Positions 24,411 to 33,801 of a stretch of 64,000 nucleotides of DNA are shown here, one piece after another. Position numbers and translations under genes: made by a program. How positions within the stretch are numbered: the first letter of the stretch is position 1; every line of letters starts with the position of its first letter. The DNA is from an uncultured Lachnospiraceae bacterium (GTDB lineage Bacteria > Bacillota > Clostridia > Lachnospirales > Lachnospiraceae), in assembly GCA_910585005.1 (NCBI GenBank), contig CAJUCN010000011.1, positions 1 through 64,000 of the forward strand. Reading direction: 5' to 3'. Below the pieces are notes generated by a model. The model was not told where the DNA came from, made no database searches, and worked only from the letters and a program-made list of their open reading frames with translations.

Positions 24411-25871
24411 TCATTTCCTGTCCCTGTCATCATAAAACGCAAGCTGGTTCTTTCCCCGTTCCTTTGCCTTGTATAGGGCCTGGTCAGCCGCTTTGTACAG
24501 CGTCTCAAAATCTTTGCCATCTGCAGGAAATATTGCAGCTCCTATACTTGCCGTTGCCGAATATTTTACATATTCGCCCGCTTCAAAATCTTTGAAAAAC
24601 TCAATCAGTTTTTGGGCCTCGCTCAACGTATTAGAGTCATCTTTTAAAGATTTCAAAAAAATCGTAAACTCGTCGCCTCCCGTGCGGCCTATGATATCTG
24701 TCACACGGAAATTTGCACCGATATGCTTTCCCAAAGTCCTAAGCACTTCATCCCCAAACGCATGGCCCATGGTATCGTTAATCTTTTTAAAATTATCAAT
24801 GTCTAATAAGAACATCATGGCAAGGGAATCAGGATTCTCTAACATATATTCCCTGATCCTGCGCTCCGTGGCAATCTTATTGCACAGGCCCGTTAGCTGA
24901 TCCGTATCCGCCTTTTCTTCCAAAGCCCTGCTGTTCCCTTCATTTCTGATCTTTCCTATCAGATTGACCACCATAAAAAGGACAATAAACAATGCCATGA
25001 TCCCTGTGACCTGATAAATCATTTTATTGGCATCATCCCACATCAATTTTTCCTGGCGTTCCAGATAACCCTGATCAAAATTAGCAATAAAATACCAGGT
25101 TTCTATTCCTAACGGCATATAAAACATCACACCATCCAAGCCGCCTGCCGACAGCTCTGCCCGCCCGGAATCCAGGACTTTCATTTTCTTTTGGATTTTG
25201 GAAACTTCTGCACTGCTTTTCTCGGCAATGTTTTCCCAAAACCTTCCGCCCATAAAAAAGGGGCTTTGGGAATCCGTACACGCGATGATCATCCCTTCTT
25301 CATCCATCAGGGCAAATTGGCCAAAGCGCCCTGCTCCCGAAGAGGTATCGATCATTTCACTCCATTCACCTGCCGGATAATAAATTAAAATCCTTCCTTC
25401 ATCTCCCTGCACCGGAATTTGAATCAGTAAAAGCTTTTCCTGGGCCAATTCTTCATCTTCCACACAGTCTATCCGTGGATCTTCCAACTCCTGTGTGACT
25501 AATGCAAAATAGGGCTTCCCACTTAAATCCCTCTGTTTTCCGTCCTGGTCTACTGATGCTGTGCCCTCCTCGAAATAAATGGCTGTGCTTACGCCTGCTG
25601 TTTCACAAATAGCTTTCAGATATTGCACCCCATTGTCCTTACCTGACCCCTCCAGCAAATATGCCGCCGTTTTGCCGCTTGTCAAAACATTCTGGATCCG
25701 GGCGTAGATCCGCTGCCTATATCCTTCCACAACTACCATCATATGGCTTTTGACCGTATTTTCCGCCGTTCCCATGACCTTTTTGGAAGAGTCGAAAAGC
25801 ACAAAAATAATTACCACCAAAAAAGCTGCCAGAAGCGCTGCCCATTGCAAAATTGCCGTCTTCTTTTTCAT
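24411..25871 (-). CDS. Membrane diguanylate cyclase with extracellular sensor
   Basis: 486 residues. Membrane helix 1 (about 8-27), an extracellular Cache-like sensor (about 28-285), membrane helix 2 (about 290-312), then a GGDEF domain (DTDQLTGLCNKIATERRI, then GRTGGDEFTIF). The inhibitory site RVTD precedes GGDEF at the standard distance, so it is probably an active, product-inhibited c-di-GMP synthase. It is last in an apparent operon: HD-GYP gene, YesL-like gene, then this gene 18 bases later. The ligand is unknown. Confidence 0.9.
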   Translation of the reverse strand: MKKKTAILQWAALLAAFLVVIIFVLFDSSKKVMGTAENTVKSHMMVVVEGYRQRIYARIQNVLTSGKTAAYLLEGSGKDNGVQYLKAICETAGVSTAIYFEEGTASVDQDGKQRDLSGKPYFALVTQELEDPRIDCVEDEELAQEKLLLIQIPVQGDEGRILIYYPAGEWSEMIDTSSGAGRFGQFALMDEEGMIIACTDSQSPFFMGGRFWENIAEKSSAEVSKIQKKMKVLDSGRAELSAGGLDGVMFYMPLGIETWYFIANFDQGYLERQEKLMWDDANKMIYQVTGIMALFIVLFMVVNLIGKIRNEGNSRALEEKADTDQLTGLCNKIATERRIREYMLENPDSLAMMFLLDIDNFKKINDTMGHAFGDEVLRTLGKHIGANFRVTDIIGRTGGDEFTIFLKSLKDDSNTLSEAQKLIEFFKDFEAGEYVKYSATASIGAAIFPADGKDFETLYKAADQALYKAKERGKNQLAFYDDRDRK

Positions 25872-25889
25872 CCTTCATTCCCCGCAGTT

Positions 25890-26606
25890 CTATCCTTCTG
25901 TTTCTGACAACTCTTCTTTTTTCTCTGTTTCCGGTATTTGACCGGTTTCTTCCACAGAGATGCTCCATTCGCTATCACTGACCATCTCTTCTTCTTCCGG
26001 CTCAAAACGCTTAAAAGTTTTGTTGTACAACATTGCGCTCAAAAACACAGGCCCAGAGGTTCCAAGTCCAATGACCAGCGGGAACGCCTGAAAAAAATAC
26101 ACGGATATCAGGATGGGAACTGCCCAGATAACCATCATTAAAACCGTTTTCGGCAAACTTAAGATCCCCATAAAAAAAGAATTCTTAAACGTATTGAGAA
26201 CCGTATTTTCAAATCTTGCAAGAATGGGAAATACATGCATTGTAGCAAATATTGCCAGGACACTAATCGCAATCAGGGCTATCTTCACCCAAGCCGGAAA
26301 GGCAATCCCGGAAAACCCGAATATAAACAGATCCCCGATAATGATTCCCGCTGCCAAAAGCATAATCAGCCAAATAATTGTAGCCTGCTTGAAATTCTGC
26401 TTAAAGGATTTAAAATAGGCCTTTGTCACATACCCTTCCTCATCCCTTACCATCTTTAACGCCACATAATTTAAAGCTGTCATGGATGCGCCGATAGTTA
26501 TAATTGGAATGCTGCAGATGAATGCCAAAATATTCAGCCAGATCAGATCAGCAAGTTTGCTCAGCCCGGACATGAGCGGGCTGTCCAGATTAAAAAATTT
26601 TCCCAT
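25890..26606 (-). CDS. YesL-like DUF624 membrane protein
   Basis: 238 residues with about five membrane helices. The N-terminus (FFNLDSPLMSGLSKLADLIW then LNILAFICSIPIITIGASMT) is characteristic of YesL/DUF624 proteins, usually found beside carbohydrate uptake or two-component genes. Its function is not established. The acidic C-terminal tail (residues about 200-238) is presumably cytosolic. Here it sits between an HD-GYP phosphodiesterase and a diguanylate cyclase gene, an unusual setting. Its ribosome site AAGGAAG is duplicated by a tandem repeat (see 26608-26640). Confidence 0.85.
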   Translation of the reverse strand: MGKFFNLDSPLMSGLSKLADLIWLNILAFICSIPIITIGASMTALNYVALKMVRDEEGYVTKAYFKSFKQNFKQATIIWLIMLLAAGIIIGDLFIFGFSGIAFPAWVKIALIAISVLAIFATMHVFPILARFENTVLNTFKNSFFMGILSLPKTVLMMVIWAVPILISVYFFQAFPLVIGLGTSGPVFLSAMLYNKTFKRFEPEEEEMVSDSEWSISVEETGQIPETEKKEELSETEG

Positions 26607-26607
26607 T

Positions 26608-26640
26608 GTTTTCTTCCTTTTGTTTTCTTCCTTTTGTTTT
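26608..26640. repeat. 14-base tandem repeat carrying the ribosome site of the YesL gene
   Basis: The unit GTTTTCTTCCTTTT is present 2.4 times in a row. On the minus strand each copy offers AAAAGGAAG, so the downstream gene has two ribosome-binding candidates. The outer end overlaps the HD-GYP stop codon. Confidence 0.8.
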
Positions 26641-27889
26641 ATTCTTTGAATTTCCCAGACACCTGTTTATACTGTTGGTTTAGTTTTCTGTATGTAACCA
26701 GGATTTCGTCTTTTCGGATCGTTACCTTTTTCATAATCTCATCATAATTTTGCAAAAATGCATTTGCAGCGGTCTTATTGTACTTTCCGCCTGCCGCCTC
26801 TGCCCTGATCAATGCGACAATATCTTTTTCCGGCATAGGCGTACGGTATGCCCTGCTCCCCAGCAGAGCTGTGATCGTGTCCGCAAGCTGCAAAATTTCC
26901 TGGTCGCGGCTCATCTGTGTCCCCCGAAGCCCCCGTGGATATCCACTTCCATCACATCTCTCATGGTGTCCCGCTATCAGGTTTACTACATCCGCCGCCA
27001 TATGATCCGTCAGGACTCTCTCCGCCAGGTGCACATGGGTCTTCACCTTCCCATACTCTTCTGCCGTCAATTTTCTTGGCGCTTCAATAATTTCCTTCGG
27101 TATGGCTAACATACCGATATCATGCAAAAGGCTTCCATAATAAAGTAGTTCCATTTCCTTTTCAGAAAGGTTCATTTTTGTACCCAGCGCTTCCGTAATG
27201 GACATACAGGTAACGGTATCCAGCACCGATTTCTCACTCCGGAATCCCTGACAAAACATTAGCATTTCCAGGAACTTTTTTTTGTCTTCATTGGTAAAGA
27301 TCATATACTCGATGATGTTTTCCAGTTCCGCCACATATTCGCCGCTCTTTACTTTATTTAAGACATCCTCTTCTTCCAACACCTCTGCAAACAATTGGTT
27401 TGCCTTAGGGCTTAAAACCGTACCGACTTGTTTGCTTAACATGCTCATATCAAAGGAATCCTTCATTGCCCTGGAAAAAATATCCACCTTTTCTGCATAA
27501 TGAAGCAGTTCCGCCACTTCTTTATGTTCACATTTTACTTCTTGCAGTTTAGAAAAGTTCGTGTGGTGATAAAGGACAGCCTGTGCATACTCGGGAAGTG
27601 GTGATAAGTGCTTAAAAATCAAATAACCATATGTAGCGTGGGGCATCGGATCTTTGTATTCATACCCCACCAAATCCTTCGTATTATTTGTCTTATATGC
27701 ACCAATGTCATGAAGCGTGGCTAAACAGATCATATCCGCCAATTCAAATTCTTCGTAGCCACCGCTGCATTCCAGCATTTTGTACAAATAGTATGCCACC
27801 CGAAAGCCATGATCCATCACTCTTCGGTCTGCCATCTTCAGCGTATCCTGCATCAATCTGAAAATATCTTTGCTATGAATATATTCCAT
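26639..27889 (-). CDS. HD-GYP domain c-di-GMP phosphodiesterase candidate
   Basis: 416 residues with two HD-type regions. The first (about 1-150) has LHDIGAYKT, a metal-binding HD pair. The second (from about 215) is a full HD-GYP domain: LHDIGMLAIP, KTHVHLAERVL, and AGHHERCDGSGYPRGL with the GYP signature. It should hydrolyse c-di-GMP with a two- or three-metal centre. No membrane segment, so cytosolic. The ribosome site is weak. It is first in the run with the YesL-like protein and the diguanylate cyclase, so opposing enzymes appear co-transcribed. Confidence 0.9.
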   Translation of the reverse strand: MEYIHSKDIFRLMQDTLKMADRRVMDHGFRVAYYLYKMLECSGGYEEFELADMICLATLHDIGAYKTNNTKDLVGYEYKDPMPHATYGYLIFKHLSPLPEYAQAVLYHHTNFSKLQEVKCEHKEVAELLHYAEKVDIFSRAMKDSFDMSMLSKQVGTVLSPKANQLFAEVLEEEDVLNKVKSGEYVAELENIIEYMIFTNEDKKKFLEMLMFCQGFRSEKSVLDTVTCMSITEALGTKMNLSEKEMELLYYGSLLHDIGMLAIPKEIIEAPRKLTAEEYGKVKTHVHLAERVLTDHMAADVVNLIAGHHERCDGSGYPRGLRGTQMSRDQEILQLADTITALLGSRAYRTPMPEKDIVALIRAEAAGGKYNKTAANAFLQNYDEIMKKVTIRKDEILVTYRKLNQQYKQVSGKFKE

Positions 27890-27960
27890 AAAGCACTCTC
27901 ATTTCCCTTACAATAATCATCCACCAAGCAGCAAAAGCTGCGTGTCCACCTGCTTAAAAC

Positions 27961-28437
27961 TTAAAGTAAATACTCCATTGGCGTATACAAAATACCATCC
28001 TGGCATCTTTCCGGCCCCAGATCCCGGAACCCTATCCGGTGATAAAAGGGGATCCCATACGGCGATGCATTTACAGTCAGTCTGTTTTTACCGATCTCAT
28101 CCCTGACATAAGCCGCAATACAATTTATCAGCGCTCTTCCTATTCCCTGCCGATGATAGTCCCTGTCAACAAACAAAAGGGAGATATGCATCTCATTCCG
28201 CAAAGTGATCATCCCCACCATACGTCCGTTAACACTGGCAGTTATCATTTGGTATGCCCCTGCATCAAACATCCGCTTAAGGTTTGTATCCGTAATAAAA
28301 TCCTCAAAGCTTCTAATCCCTTCCAGGGAGTAGTCTCCTGCCTCAAATTCAAGAAAAGTTTTCCATGCAAGGCCCATGGCTTCTTCCCACTGTTCCCCAG
28401 ATGCAAAACCTATTTTGTAGTGCGATTCCCCAACCAT
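27961..28437 (-). CDS. GNAT family N-acetyltransferase
   Basis: 158 residues with the acetyl-CoA motif A as LLFVDRDYHRQGIGRALINC and a C-terminal VNASPYGIPFYHRIGFRDLG block typical of GNAT enzymes. It transfers an acetyl group from acetyl-CoA to an unknown small molecule or protein, in the cytosol. Ribosome site AAGGGGA before ATG. It stands alone between the HD-GYP gene and the lactate dehydrogenase-like gene. Confidence 0.88.
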   Translation of the reverse strand: MVGESHYKIGFASGEQWEEAMGLAWKTFLEFEAGDYSLEGIRSFEDFITDTNLKRMFDAGAYQMITASVNGRMVGMITLRNEMHISLLFVDRDYHRQGIGRALINCIAAYVRDEIGKNRLTVNASPYGIPFYHRIGFRDLGPERCQDGILYTPMEYLL

Positions 28438-28537
28438 TGTACTTCCCCTTAGAGACCGTTGTCCCTTGTTTCTGTCAGGGAATAATTATACCAGATAACA
28501 TGCCTTTTTACAATCAACATTAAAAGGAAACTGATAT

Positions 28538-29530
28538 TTAAGAAGCGCTCTCTTTTCCTACCTGATTCACAAGAGGCAGCCCGTTTTCCAAGGCATACGC
28601 ATTTTCCAAAGTTGTCAGGGCAATCGCCTGCATGGCCTCCCTGGTAAAAAATCCCATATGGGAAGTCACCAGTACATTGGGAAATGTCATAAGCCGGGCC
28701 AAATGGTCGTCAGTTATGATCTCATTGGAGCGGTCTTCATAAAATACCCCTTCTTCTTCCTCATACACATCCAGCCCCACTCCTCCAAATTTCCCTTCCA
28801 GCATCCCGTCGATAAGCGCTTCCGTATCAATCAGGCTTCCTCTTGAAGTATTGATCAGGTAAACCCCCTGCTTCATCAATTCAATAGAAGACCTGTTAAT
28901 AAGGTACTTGGTGTCCGAAGTAAGGGGACAATGAAGGGAGATAACATCAGAAGATTTGAATAACTCCTCAAGTGAAACATATTCGGCTTCCAACCCTTCT
29001 ACCGGATATGGATCATAACAAAGGACATGCATCTGAAATCCATTCAATATCTTTATCATAGCCTGCCCGATCTTCCCCGTACCGATCACTCCTGCTGTTT
29101 TTTCATGCAAATCCACACCCATTAGTCCATTCAGGCTCATGTTAAAATCCCTGGTTCTGTTATATGCCTTATGTGTCAGCCTGTTTACCGTGAGCAGCAG
29201 CGCCATGGAAAATTCTGCAACCGCTTCCGGCGAATAACTTGGAACCCTTAAAATAATAATCTTGTCCTCCGCCGCTTTCACGTCCACATTATTAAAACCG
29301 GCGCTGCGAAGCAAAATCGCTTTAACCTTCATCTCATAAAGCGCATCAATCATCTCTGCATTTACATAGTCATTGACAAAAATGCAGATCGCGTCATATC
29401 CTTTTGCCATAAATATTGTTTCCTGATTACATGGCGACTCAATAAAACGGATCGTAAAGCCGTATTCTTTTCCCATTGGTTCAAACCATACTTTGTCATA
29501 AGGTTTTGTCCCATAAAATGCAATCTTCAT
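28538..29530 (-). CDS. ldhA: D-isomer 2-hydroxyacid dehydrogenase, D-lactate dehydrogenase-like
   Basis: 330 residues. NAD-binding GVIGTGKIGQAMIKIL at mid-protein, catalytic Arg in LLRSAGFNNVD, Glu in GVGLDVYEEEEG and His in VTSHMGFFT, in the D-LDH arrangement. It probably reduces pyruvate to D-lactate with NADH during fermentation; related hydroxyacids cannot be ruled out. The ATG at 29530 is chosen because it opens the standard MKIAFYGTKPYDK start; a GTG further upstream (29566) lacks a ribosome site. Single gene. Confidence 0.88.
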   Translation of the reverse strand: MKIAFYGTKPYDKVWFEPMGKEYGFTIRFIESPCNQETIFMAKGYDAICIFVNDYVNAEMIDALYEMKVKAILLRSAGFNNVDVKAAEDKIIILRVPSYSPEAVAEFSMALLLTVNRLTHKAYNRTRDFNMSLNGLMGVDLHEKTAGVIGTGKIGQAMIKILNGFQMHVLCYDPYPVEGLEAEYVSLEELFKSSDVISLHCPLTSDTKYLINRSSIELMKQGVYLINTSRGSLIDTEALIDGMLEGKFGGVGLDVYEEEEGVFYEDRSNEIITDDHLARLMTFPNVLVTSHMGFFTREAMQAIALTTLENAYALENGLPLVNQVGKESAS

Positions 29531-29634
29531 CTTATAATCATACCTTTCCCTTTCCTCTTGTTTCACACTTTAAACGGTACATGCTATCTATATTATTAGC
29601 TGGGACAAAAATAATATTCTTACTCTTTCCTGCC

Positions 29635-30147
29635 TCAAAACAGATTAGTAAAAAAATTTTTAACGGAACTCTTTAAGTTTTTCCAGAAGCTGTTAATGGT
29701 ATTCGATGCGGCATTTTTTACCGCTCCTTTTACCAGTTCATCCGTATGTTCCACAAAATCCGTTCCATACTCTTCATAAAGGCTTCCTGCCTTCTCCACC
29801 ACATACTCCGCCGAAAATCCCATGTCCTCCAGCTTTTCCATGGTATTTACAAGTGTTTTGGCATCCGCTTCGCTGATCTCAACGCCAAATTTTTCCTGCC
29901 CCTTTTCAATGGTTTCCCGGATACCTGTACCGGAACTTAAATTTCCTTCTTTGACCTGATCTTTTAGGAAGTCAAATACCTGGTCCGCCATTTCCTGATC
30001 CATATTTTCAAATGCATCTGACAACTGCTCTTTGATCTGGTCAACAATTCCCTGATCCGGATTTGCCTCCGAAGCATAGGTTCCTGCCGGAATGCCCCCT
30101 GATACCAAAACCCCTATAAGAGCAGCAATAATTATTTTCTTTTTCAC
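29635..30147 (-). CDS. Secreted helical protein of unknown function
   Basis: 170 residues. The signal peptide is hydrophobic (KKKIIIAALIGVLVSGG) with likely cleavage after TYAS. The mature part is almost entirely predicted helix and acidic (VDQIKEQLSDAFENMDQEMA, then FDFLKDQVKEGNL), ending in an amphipathic stretch FWKNLKSSVKNFFTNLF. The GTG at 30147 is chosen, as GGAGG lies 6 bases upstream; an ATG at 30171 is possible. I do not recognise the family. It may be co-transcribed with the alpha/beta hydrolase gene, which ends 41 bases upstream. Confidence 0.7.
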   Translation of the reverse strand: MKKKIIIAALIGVLVSGGIPAGTYASEANPDQGIVDQIKEQLSDAFENMDQEMADQVFDFLKDQVKEGNLSSGTGIRETIEKGQEKFGVEISEADAKTLVNTMEKLEDMGFSAEYVVEKAGSLYEEYGTDFVEHTDELVKGAVKNAASNTINSFWKNLKSSVKNFFTNLF

Positions 30148-30187
30148 AGTCTTCCTCCATTTGCTATCCATGTTCCCTGATGGGATT

Positions 30188-31132
30188 TCATATCTGATAT
30201 TCTTTTACACGTTCCATGATCCATGGATAAATATCCTCATACACCCGGATCTTGTTTTTTTCGTTTAATAGTTCGTGCCTTCCCCCCGGATAAAGCTTCA
30301 GGGAAACCCTCTTCATCCCCGTCTCCTTGAAATCTTTATATGCTTTTTTCACTCCCTCACCGTAATCCCCTACCGGATCCATATCACCGGAAATGAAAGA
30401 AACCGGCAGTTCTTTAGGCATCTTTTCCAAATTTTCTTTTTTATTCAAACGGCTTAAAAGTTCAAATAACGTTTTAAAGCCGTTAACCTTAAAGACGAAA
30501 CCACATAGTTCATCCTTCTCATACTTATCTACAACTTTTTCATCCGTACAAAGCCAGTCAAAAGATGTCCTTGGGTTTTCAATCCGTTTATTGTAGCTCC
30601 CGAACGCCAGCCTGTCTATCAGCTTCGCCGTATGCCTTTCGCCAAAAAACAATCCGGTCACTGCCAGGATCATCTTACAGATCCTGATATCCATCTGACG
30701 CCTGGAACCAGTTCCGCAGATAATTGCTCCCTCAATCCCTGTACCGTAACGGAATAGATAATTACGAAGGATAAAAGACCCCATGCTGTGCCCAAGAATC
30801 ACATAAGGAACCCCCGGATAATCCTCCTGGGTCATCTTTTTCAGGCGATGAACGTCCCGTACCACCACGGTAGCCGGATCCTGCTCGCAGAAATATCCGT
30901 AAATACCATCATCGGCCACACTCTTTCCATGTCCTAAATGATCATCCCCGGTTACCAGCACTCCTCTTTCTCCAAAAAACTGGGCAAGTTCCTCATACCG
31001 CTCTATGTGTTCTGCCATCCCATGGACAATCTGAAGGATACAAACCACTTTTCCTTCCGGTACCCATCTGACTGCATGGAGCTTTGTCTTTCCATCCCTG
31101 GAATCAAACGTAATTTCTTCCTTTTTAACCAT
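30188..31132 (-). CDS. Alpha/beta hydrolase, monoacylglycerol lipase-like
   Basis: 314 residues of the serine aminopeptidase S33/lysophospholipase class: ILQIVHGMAEHIERYEELAQ (oxyanion region), nucleophile elbow GHSMGS, acid in SGDMDPVGDYG, and His in YPGGRHELLNE. The triad is complete. No signal peptide, so it probably acts on short-chain esters or monoacylglycerols in the cytosol. Ribosome site AGGAGG, 6 bases before ATG. It lies 47 bases after metG on the same strand. Confidence 0.88.
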   Translation of the reverse strand: MVKKEEITFDSRDGKTKLHAVRWVPEGKVVCILQIVHGMAEHIERYEELAQFFGERGVLVTGDDHLGHGKSVADDGIYGYFCEQDPATVVVRDVHRLKKMTQEDYPGVPYVILGHSMGSFILRNYLFRYGTGIEGAIICGTGSRRQMDIRICKMILAVTGLFFGERHTAKLIDRLAFGSYNKRIENPRTSFDWLCTDEKVVDKYEKDELCGFVFKVNGFKTLFELLSRLNKKENLEKMPKELPVSFISGDMDPVGDYGEGVKKAYKDFKETGMKRVSLKLYPGGRHELLNEKNKIRVYEDIYPWIMERVKEYQI

Positions 31133-31179
31133 TGTAACCTCCTGATTTTCCTCTCCCCATAAAAGATCTGTATAAGCTT

Positions 31180-33153
31180 TTAGCAGATCTCCGCTCCAGC
31201 AGGCATATCCTTCTCAGGGGTAAGAAGCGCCAGGTTTCCTTGGGCATCCTCCGCGCAAAGGAGCATCCCCTCTGACAATACACCCGCCAAGGTTGCAGGC
31301 TTTAAGTTTACCAGCACCATAACCTTCTTCCCCACCATTTCCTGTGCACTGTAATGCTGTTTTATTCCGGATACGATCTGCTTAACCTGACTTCCAATTC
31401 GTACTTTTGAACAGAGAAGCTTCTTAGACTTCGGCACTTCCTCACAGGCAATAATCTCCCCTACCTGAAATTGCAGTTTATCAAACAAATCATAAGTGAT
31501 CTCTTCTTTCGCTTCTATATCAATCCCTTCCGCTTCTTCTGTCTCATGGCTCTGGGCCTGGCCATCAGCCATCTTCCTTTCTGCAAACATAGCCTCCGCC
31601 TTATCCACAACTTCTTTTACGTCCAGCCTTGCAAACAAAATTTCCGGTTTTCCGGTCACCTGGTTTCCTGAAGGATACAGGCCAAAAGTCTTCAGCTCCT
31701 CAAAACCTCTCACCTGCGTATTCAACTGACAGGTTATTTTTCCTGCAGTTCCGGGCATAAAAGGTTCAAGCACACTGGCCCCAACCACAATACTCTCTAC
31801 CAGATGATAAAGCACCGTAGACAAACGGTCTTTCTTCTCTTCTGATTTTGCAAGCACCCAAGGCTCTGTTTCGTCGATATATTTATTGCAGCGCTTAAAT
31901 AATGCAAATATTTCTGTCAATGCATCTGCAACACGAAGCTCTTCCATCTTTGCGGCCACTTTGTCATAAGTTCCTGTTACTACCTGCTTTAATTCTTCAT
32001 CTACCGGTTCACATACCCCTTTATTTTCCACTTTTCCACCAAAATATTTATTACTCATGGAAATAGTCCTGTTCACCAGGTTCCCCAGCGTGTTGGCAAG
32101 ATCCGAATTGATCCTCTCTACCAAAAGTTCCCATGAAATCGTCCCGTCATTCTCGAAAGGCATTTCATGAAGCACAAAATACCGGACTGCATCCACTCCA
32201 AAAAATTCCACCAAATCATCTGCATAGATCACATTTCCCTTAGACTTGCTCATCTTGCCATCCCCTTGCAAAAGCCATGGATGACCAAAAATCTGCTTAG
32301 GAAGAGGTTCTCCCAGAGCCATAAGGAAAATCGGCCAATAAATGGTATGGAAACGGATAATATCTTTCCCGATCAAATGCAGATCCGCAGGCCACAGCCT
32401 CTGGTACTGCTCCGTATGGTTTCCCTCACAGTCATAGCCAATACCAGTAATGTAATTTGTCAGTGCATCCAGCCAGACATAAACCACATGTTTTTCATCA
32501 AAGTCTACCGGAACACCCCACTTGAAGGAGCTTCTGGACACACACAGATCCTGAAGTCCCGGGAGCAAAAAATTGTTCATCATCTCATTTTTACGGGAAA
32601 CCGGCTGGATAAATTCCGGATGTGTATTAATATGCTGGATCAGCCTGTCCGCATACTTACTCATCTTAAAAAAGTATGCTTCCTCCCTGGCCGGCTTTAC
32701 TTCCCTTCCACAGTCCGGACATTTACCGTCCACAAGCTGTGACTCCGTCCAAAAGGATTCGCAAGGGGTGCAATAAAGCCCTTCATAAGCCCCCTTATAA
32801 ATATCCCCTTGGTCATAAAGCTTTTTAAATATCTTCTGAACCTGTTTCTCATGATAGTCGTCTGTCGTACGGATAAAGTGATCATAAGAGGTATCCATCA
32901 GATCCCACAAGCCTTTTATGGTTTCTGCCACGCCATCCACAAACTCCTTGGGCGTAATCCCCTTTTCCTGCGCTTTTAACTCTATCTTCTGACCGTGCTC
33001 GTCGGTTCCTGTCTGGAAAAACACATCATACCCGTCCTTCCTCTTAAACCTGGCAATACTATCCGCCAAGACAATCTCATAGCTGTTGCCTATATGAGGC
33101 TTCCCTGATGTATAAGCAATCGCCGTAGTGATATAATACTTTCCTTTACTCAT
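31180..33153 (-). CDS. metG: Methionyl-tRNA synthetase
   Basis: 657 residues. Class I synthetase with GKPHIGNSYEIVLAD (HIGH-type motif), a zinc knuckle region with CTPC and CPDCG, and GKMSKSKGNVI (KMSKS). A C-terminal EMAP/Trbp111-like tRNA-binding domain follows (about 555-657, from FDKLQFQVGEIIACEEVPKS). It charges tRNA-Met and initiator tRNA. Ribosome site AAGGAGG. It follows the PAP2 gene by 11 bases; no T-box or SAM riboswitch is visible upstream. Confidence 0.97.
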   Translation of the reverse strand: MSKGKYYITTAIAYTSGKPHIGNSYEIVLADSIARFKRKDGYDVFFQTGTDEHGQKIELKAQEKGITPKEFVDGVAETIKGLWDLMDTSYDHFIRTTDDYHEKQVQKIFKKLYDQGDIYKGAYEGLYCTPCESFWTESQLVDGKCPDCGREVKPAREEAYFFKMSKYADRLIQHINTHPEFIQPVSRKNEMMNNFLLPGLQDLCVSRSSFKWGVPVDFDEKHVVYVWLDALTNYITGIGYDCEGNHTEQYQRLWPADLHLIGKDIIRFHTIYWPIFLMALGEPLPKQIFGHPWLLQGDGKMSKSKGNVIYADDLVEFFGVDAVRYFVLHEMPFENDGTISWELLVERINSDLANTLGNLVNRTISMSNKYFGGKVENKGVCEPVDEELKQVVTGTYDKVAAKMEELRVADALTEIFALFKRCNKYIDETEPWVLAKSEEKKDRLSTVLYHLVESIVVGASVLEPFMPGTAGKITCQLNTQVRGFEELKTFGLYPSGNQVTGKPEILFARLDVKEVVDKAEAMFAERKMADGQAQSHETEEAEGIDIEAKEEITYDLFDKLQFQVGEIIACEEVPKSKKLLCSKVRIGSQVKQIVSGIKQHYSAQEMVGKKVMVLVNLKPATLAGVLSEGMLLCAEDAQGNLALLTPEKDMPAGAEIC

Positions 33154-33164
33154 CTTTTTCCTCC

Positions 33165-33722
33165 TTAATCATTTACTATGATCGGTTCCGTCCCGGGTTT
33201 TAGCTTTTGTGCCAACGTATAAACCATAAGGGCTGATAATGTCCCAATCACAACCCCTCCCAAAATATCCGTTGGGAAATGTACAAAGAGATACATTCTG
33301 CTAAACGCGATCACCACCGCCATCAAAAGCGCCGCTGTCCCCGCCTTCCGGTTATGTAAAAAAACCATAGCCGCTGCTGCAAACCCATGCATCGTATGCC
33401 CGGACGGGAAAGAAAACTCTGCCGGCGGCGGGATAATCAGCATGGACGCATCTCCAAGGACTTGGAATGGCCTGGGCCGGGCAACTAAGTTTTTAATGAA
33501 TCCATTCCCCATAGCCAGACAAAAAAGCATAGTTAGAATCATCAATATACCACATCTCCTGCTCTTTTTAAAGCAAATACACAAAAGAGCGATGATAATC
33601 CATACAATCCCATTATCTCCCAGCGATGTAAAAAATATCATGACCGGATCCAACCAGGCACAATGAAGGTTCTGCAAGGCATACAAAATCCCCATTTCCA
33701 CTTCCTGCATATGTAACAACAT
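33165..33722 (-). CDS. PAP2 family phosphatase
   Basis: 185 residues, about five membrane helices. The three acid-phosphatase motifs are present: KNLVARPRPF, FPSGHTMHGF and RMYLFVHFPTDILGG. It should dephosphorylate a lipid phosphate such as undecaprenyl pyrophosphate or phosphatidate at the outer face of the membrane. The start at 33722 has GAGGAGG, 7 bases upstream. It is immediately upstream of metG. Confidence 0.9.
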   Translation of the reverse strand: MLLHMQEVEMGILYALQNLHCAWLDPVMIFFTSLGDNGIVWIIIALLCICFKKSRRCGILMILTMLFCLAMGNGFIKNLVARPRPFQVLGDASMLIIPPPAEFSFPSGHTMHGFAAAAMVFLHNRKAGTAALLMAVVIAFSRMYLFVHFPTDILGGVVIGTLSALMVYTLAQKLKPGTEPIIVND

Positions 33723-33801
33723 TTTTACTCCTCCTCAAATATCTTTATTTTACATGACAAACATCATTGCGTCAAACCATGTTTCCCCTCTTCCCTTTCC
33801 A

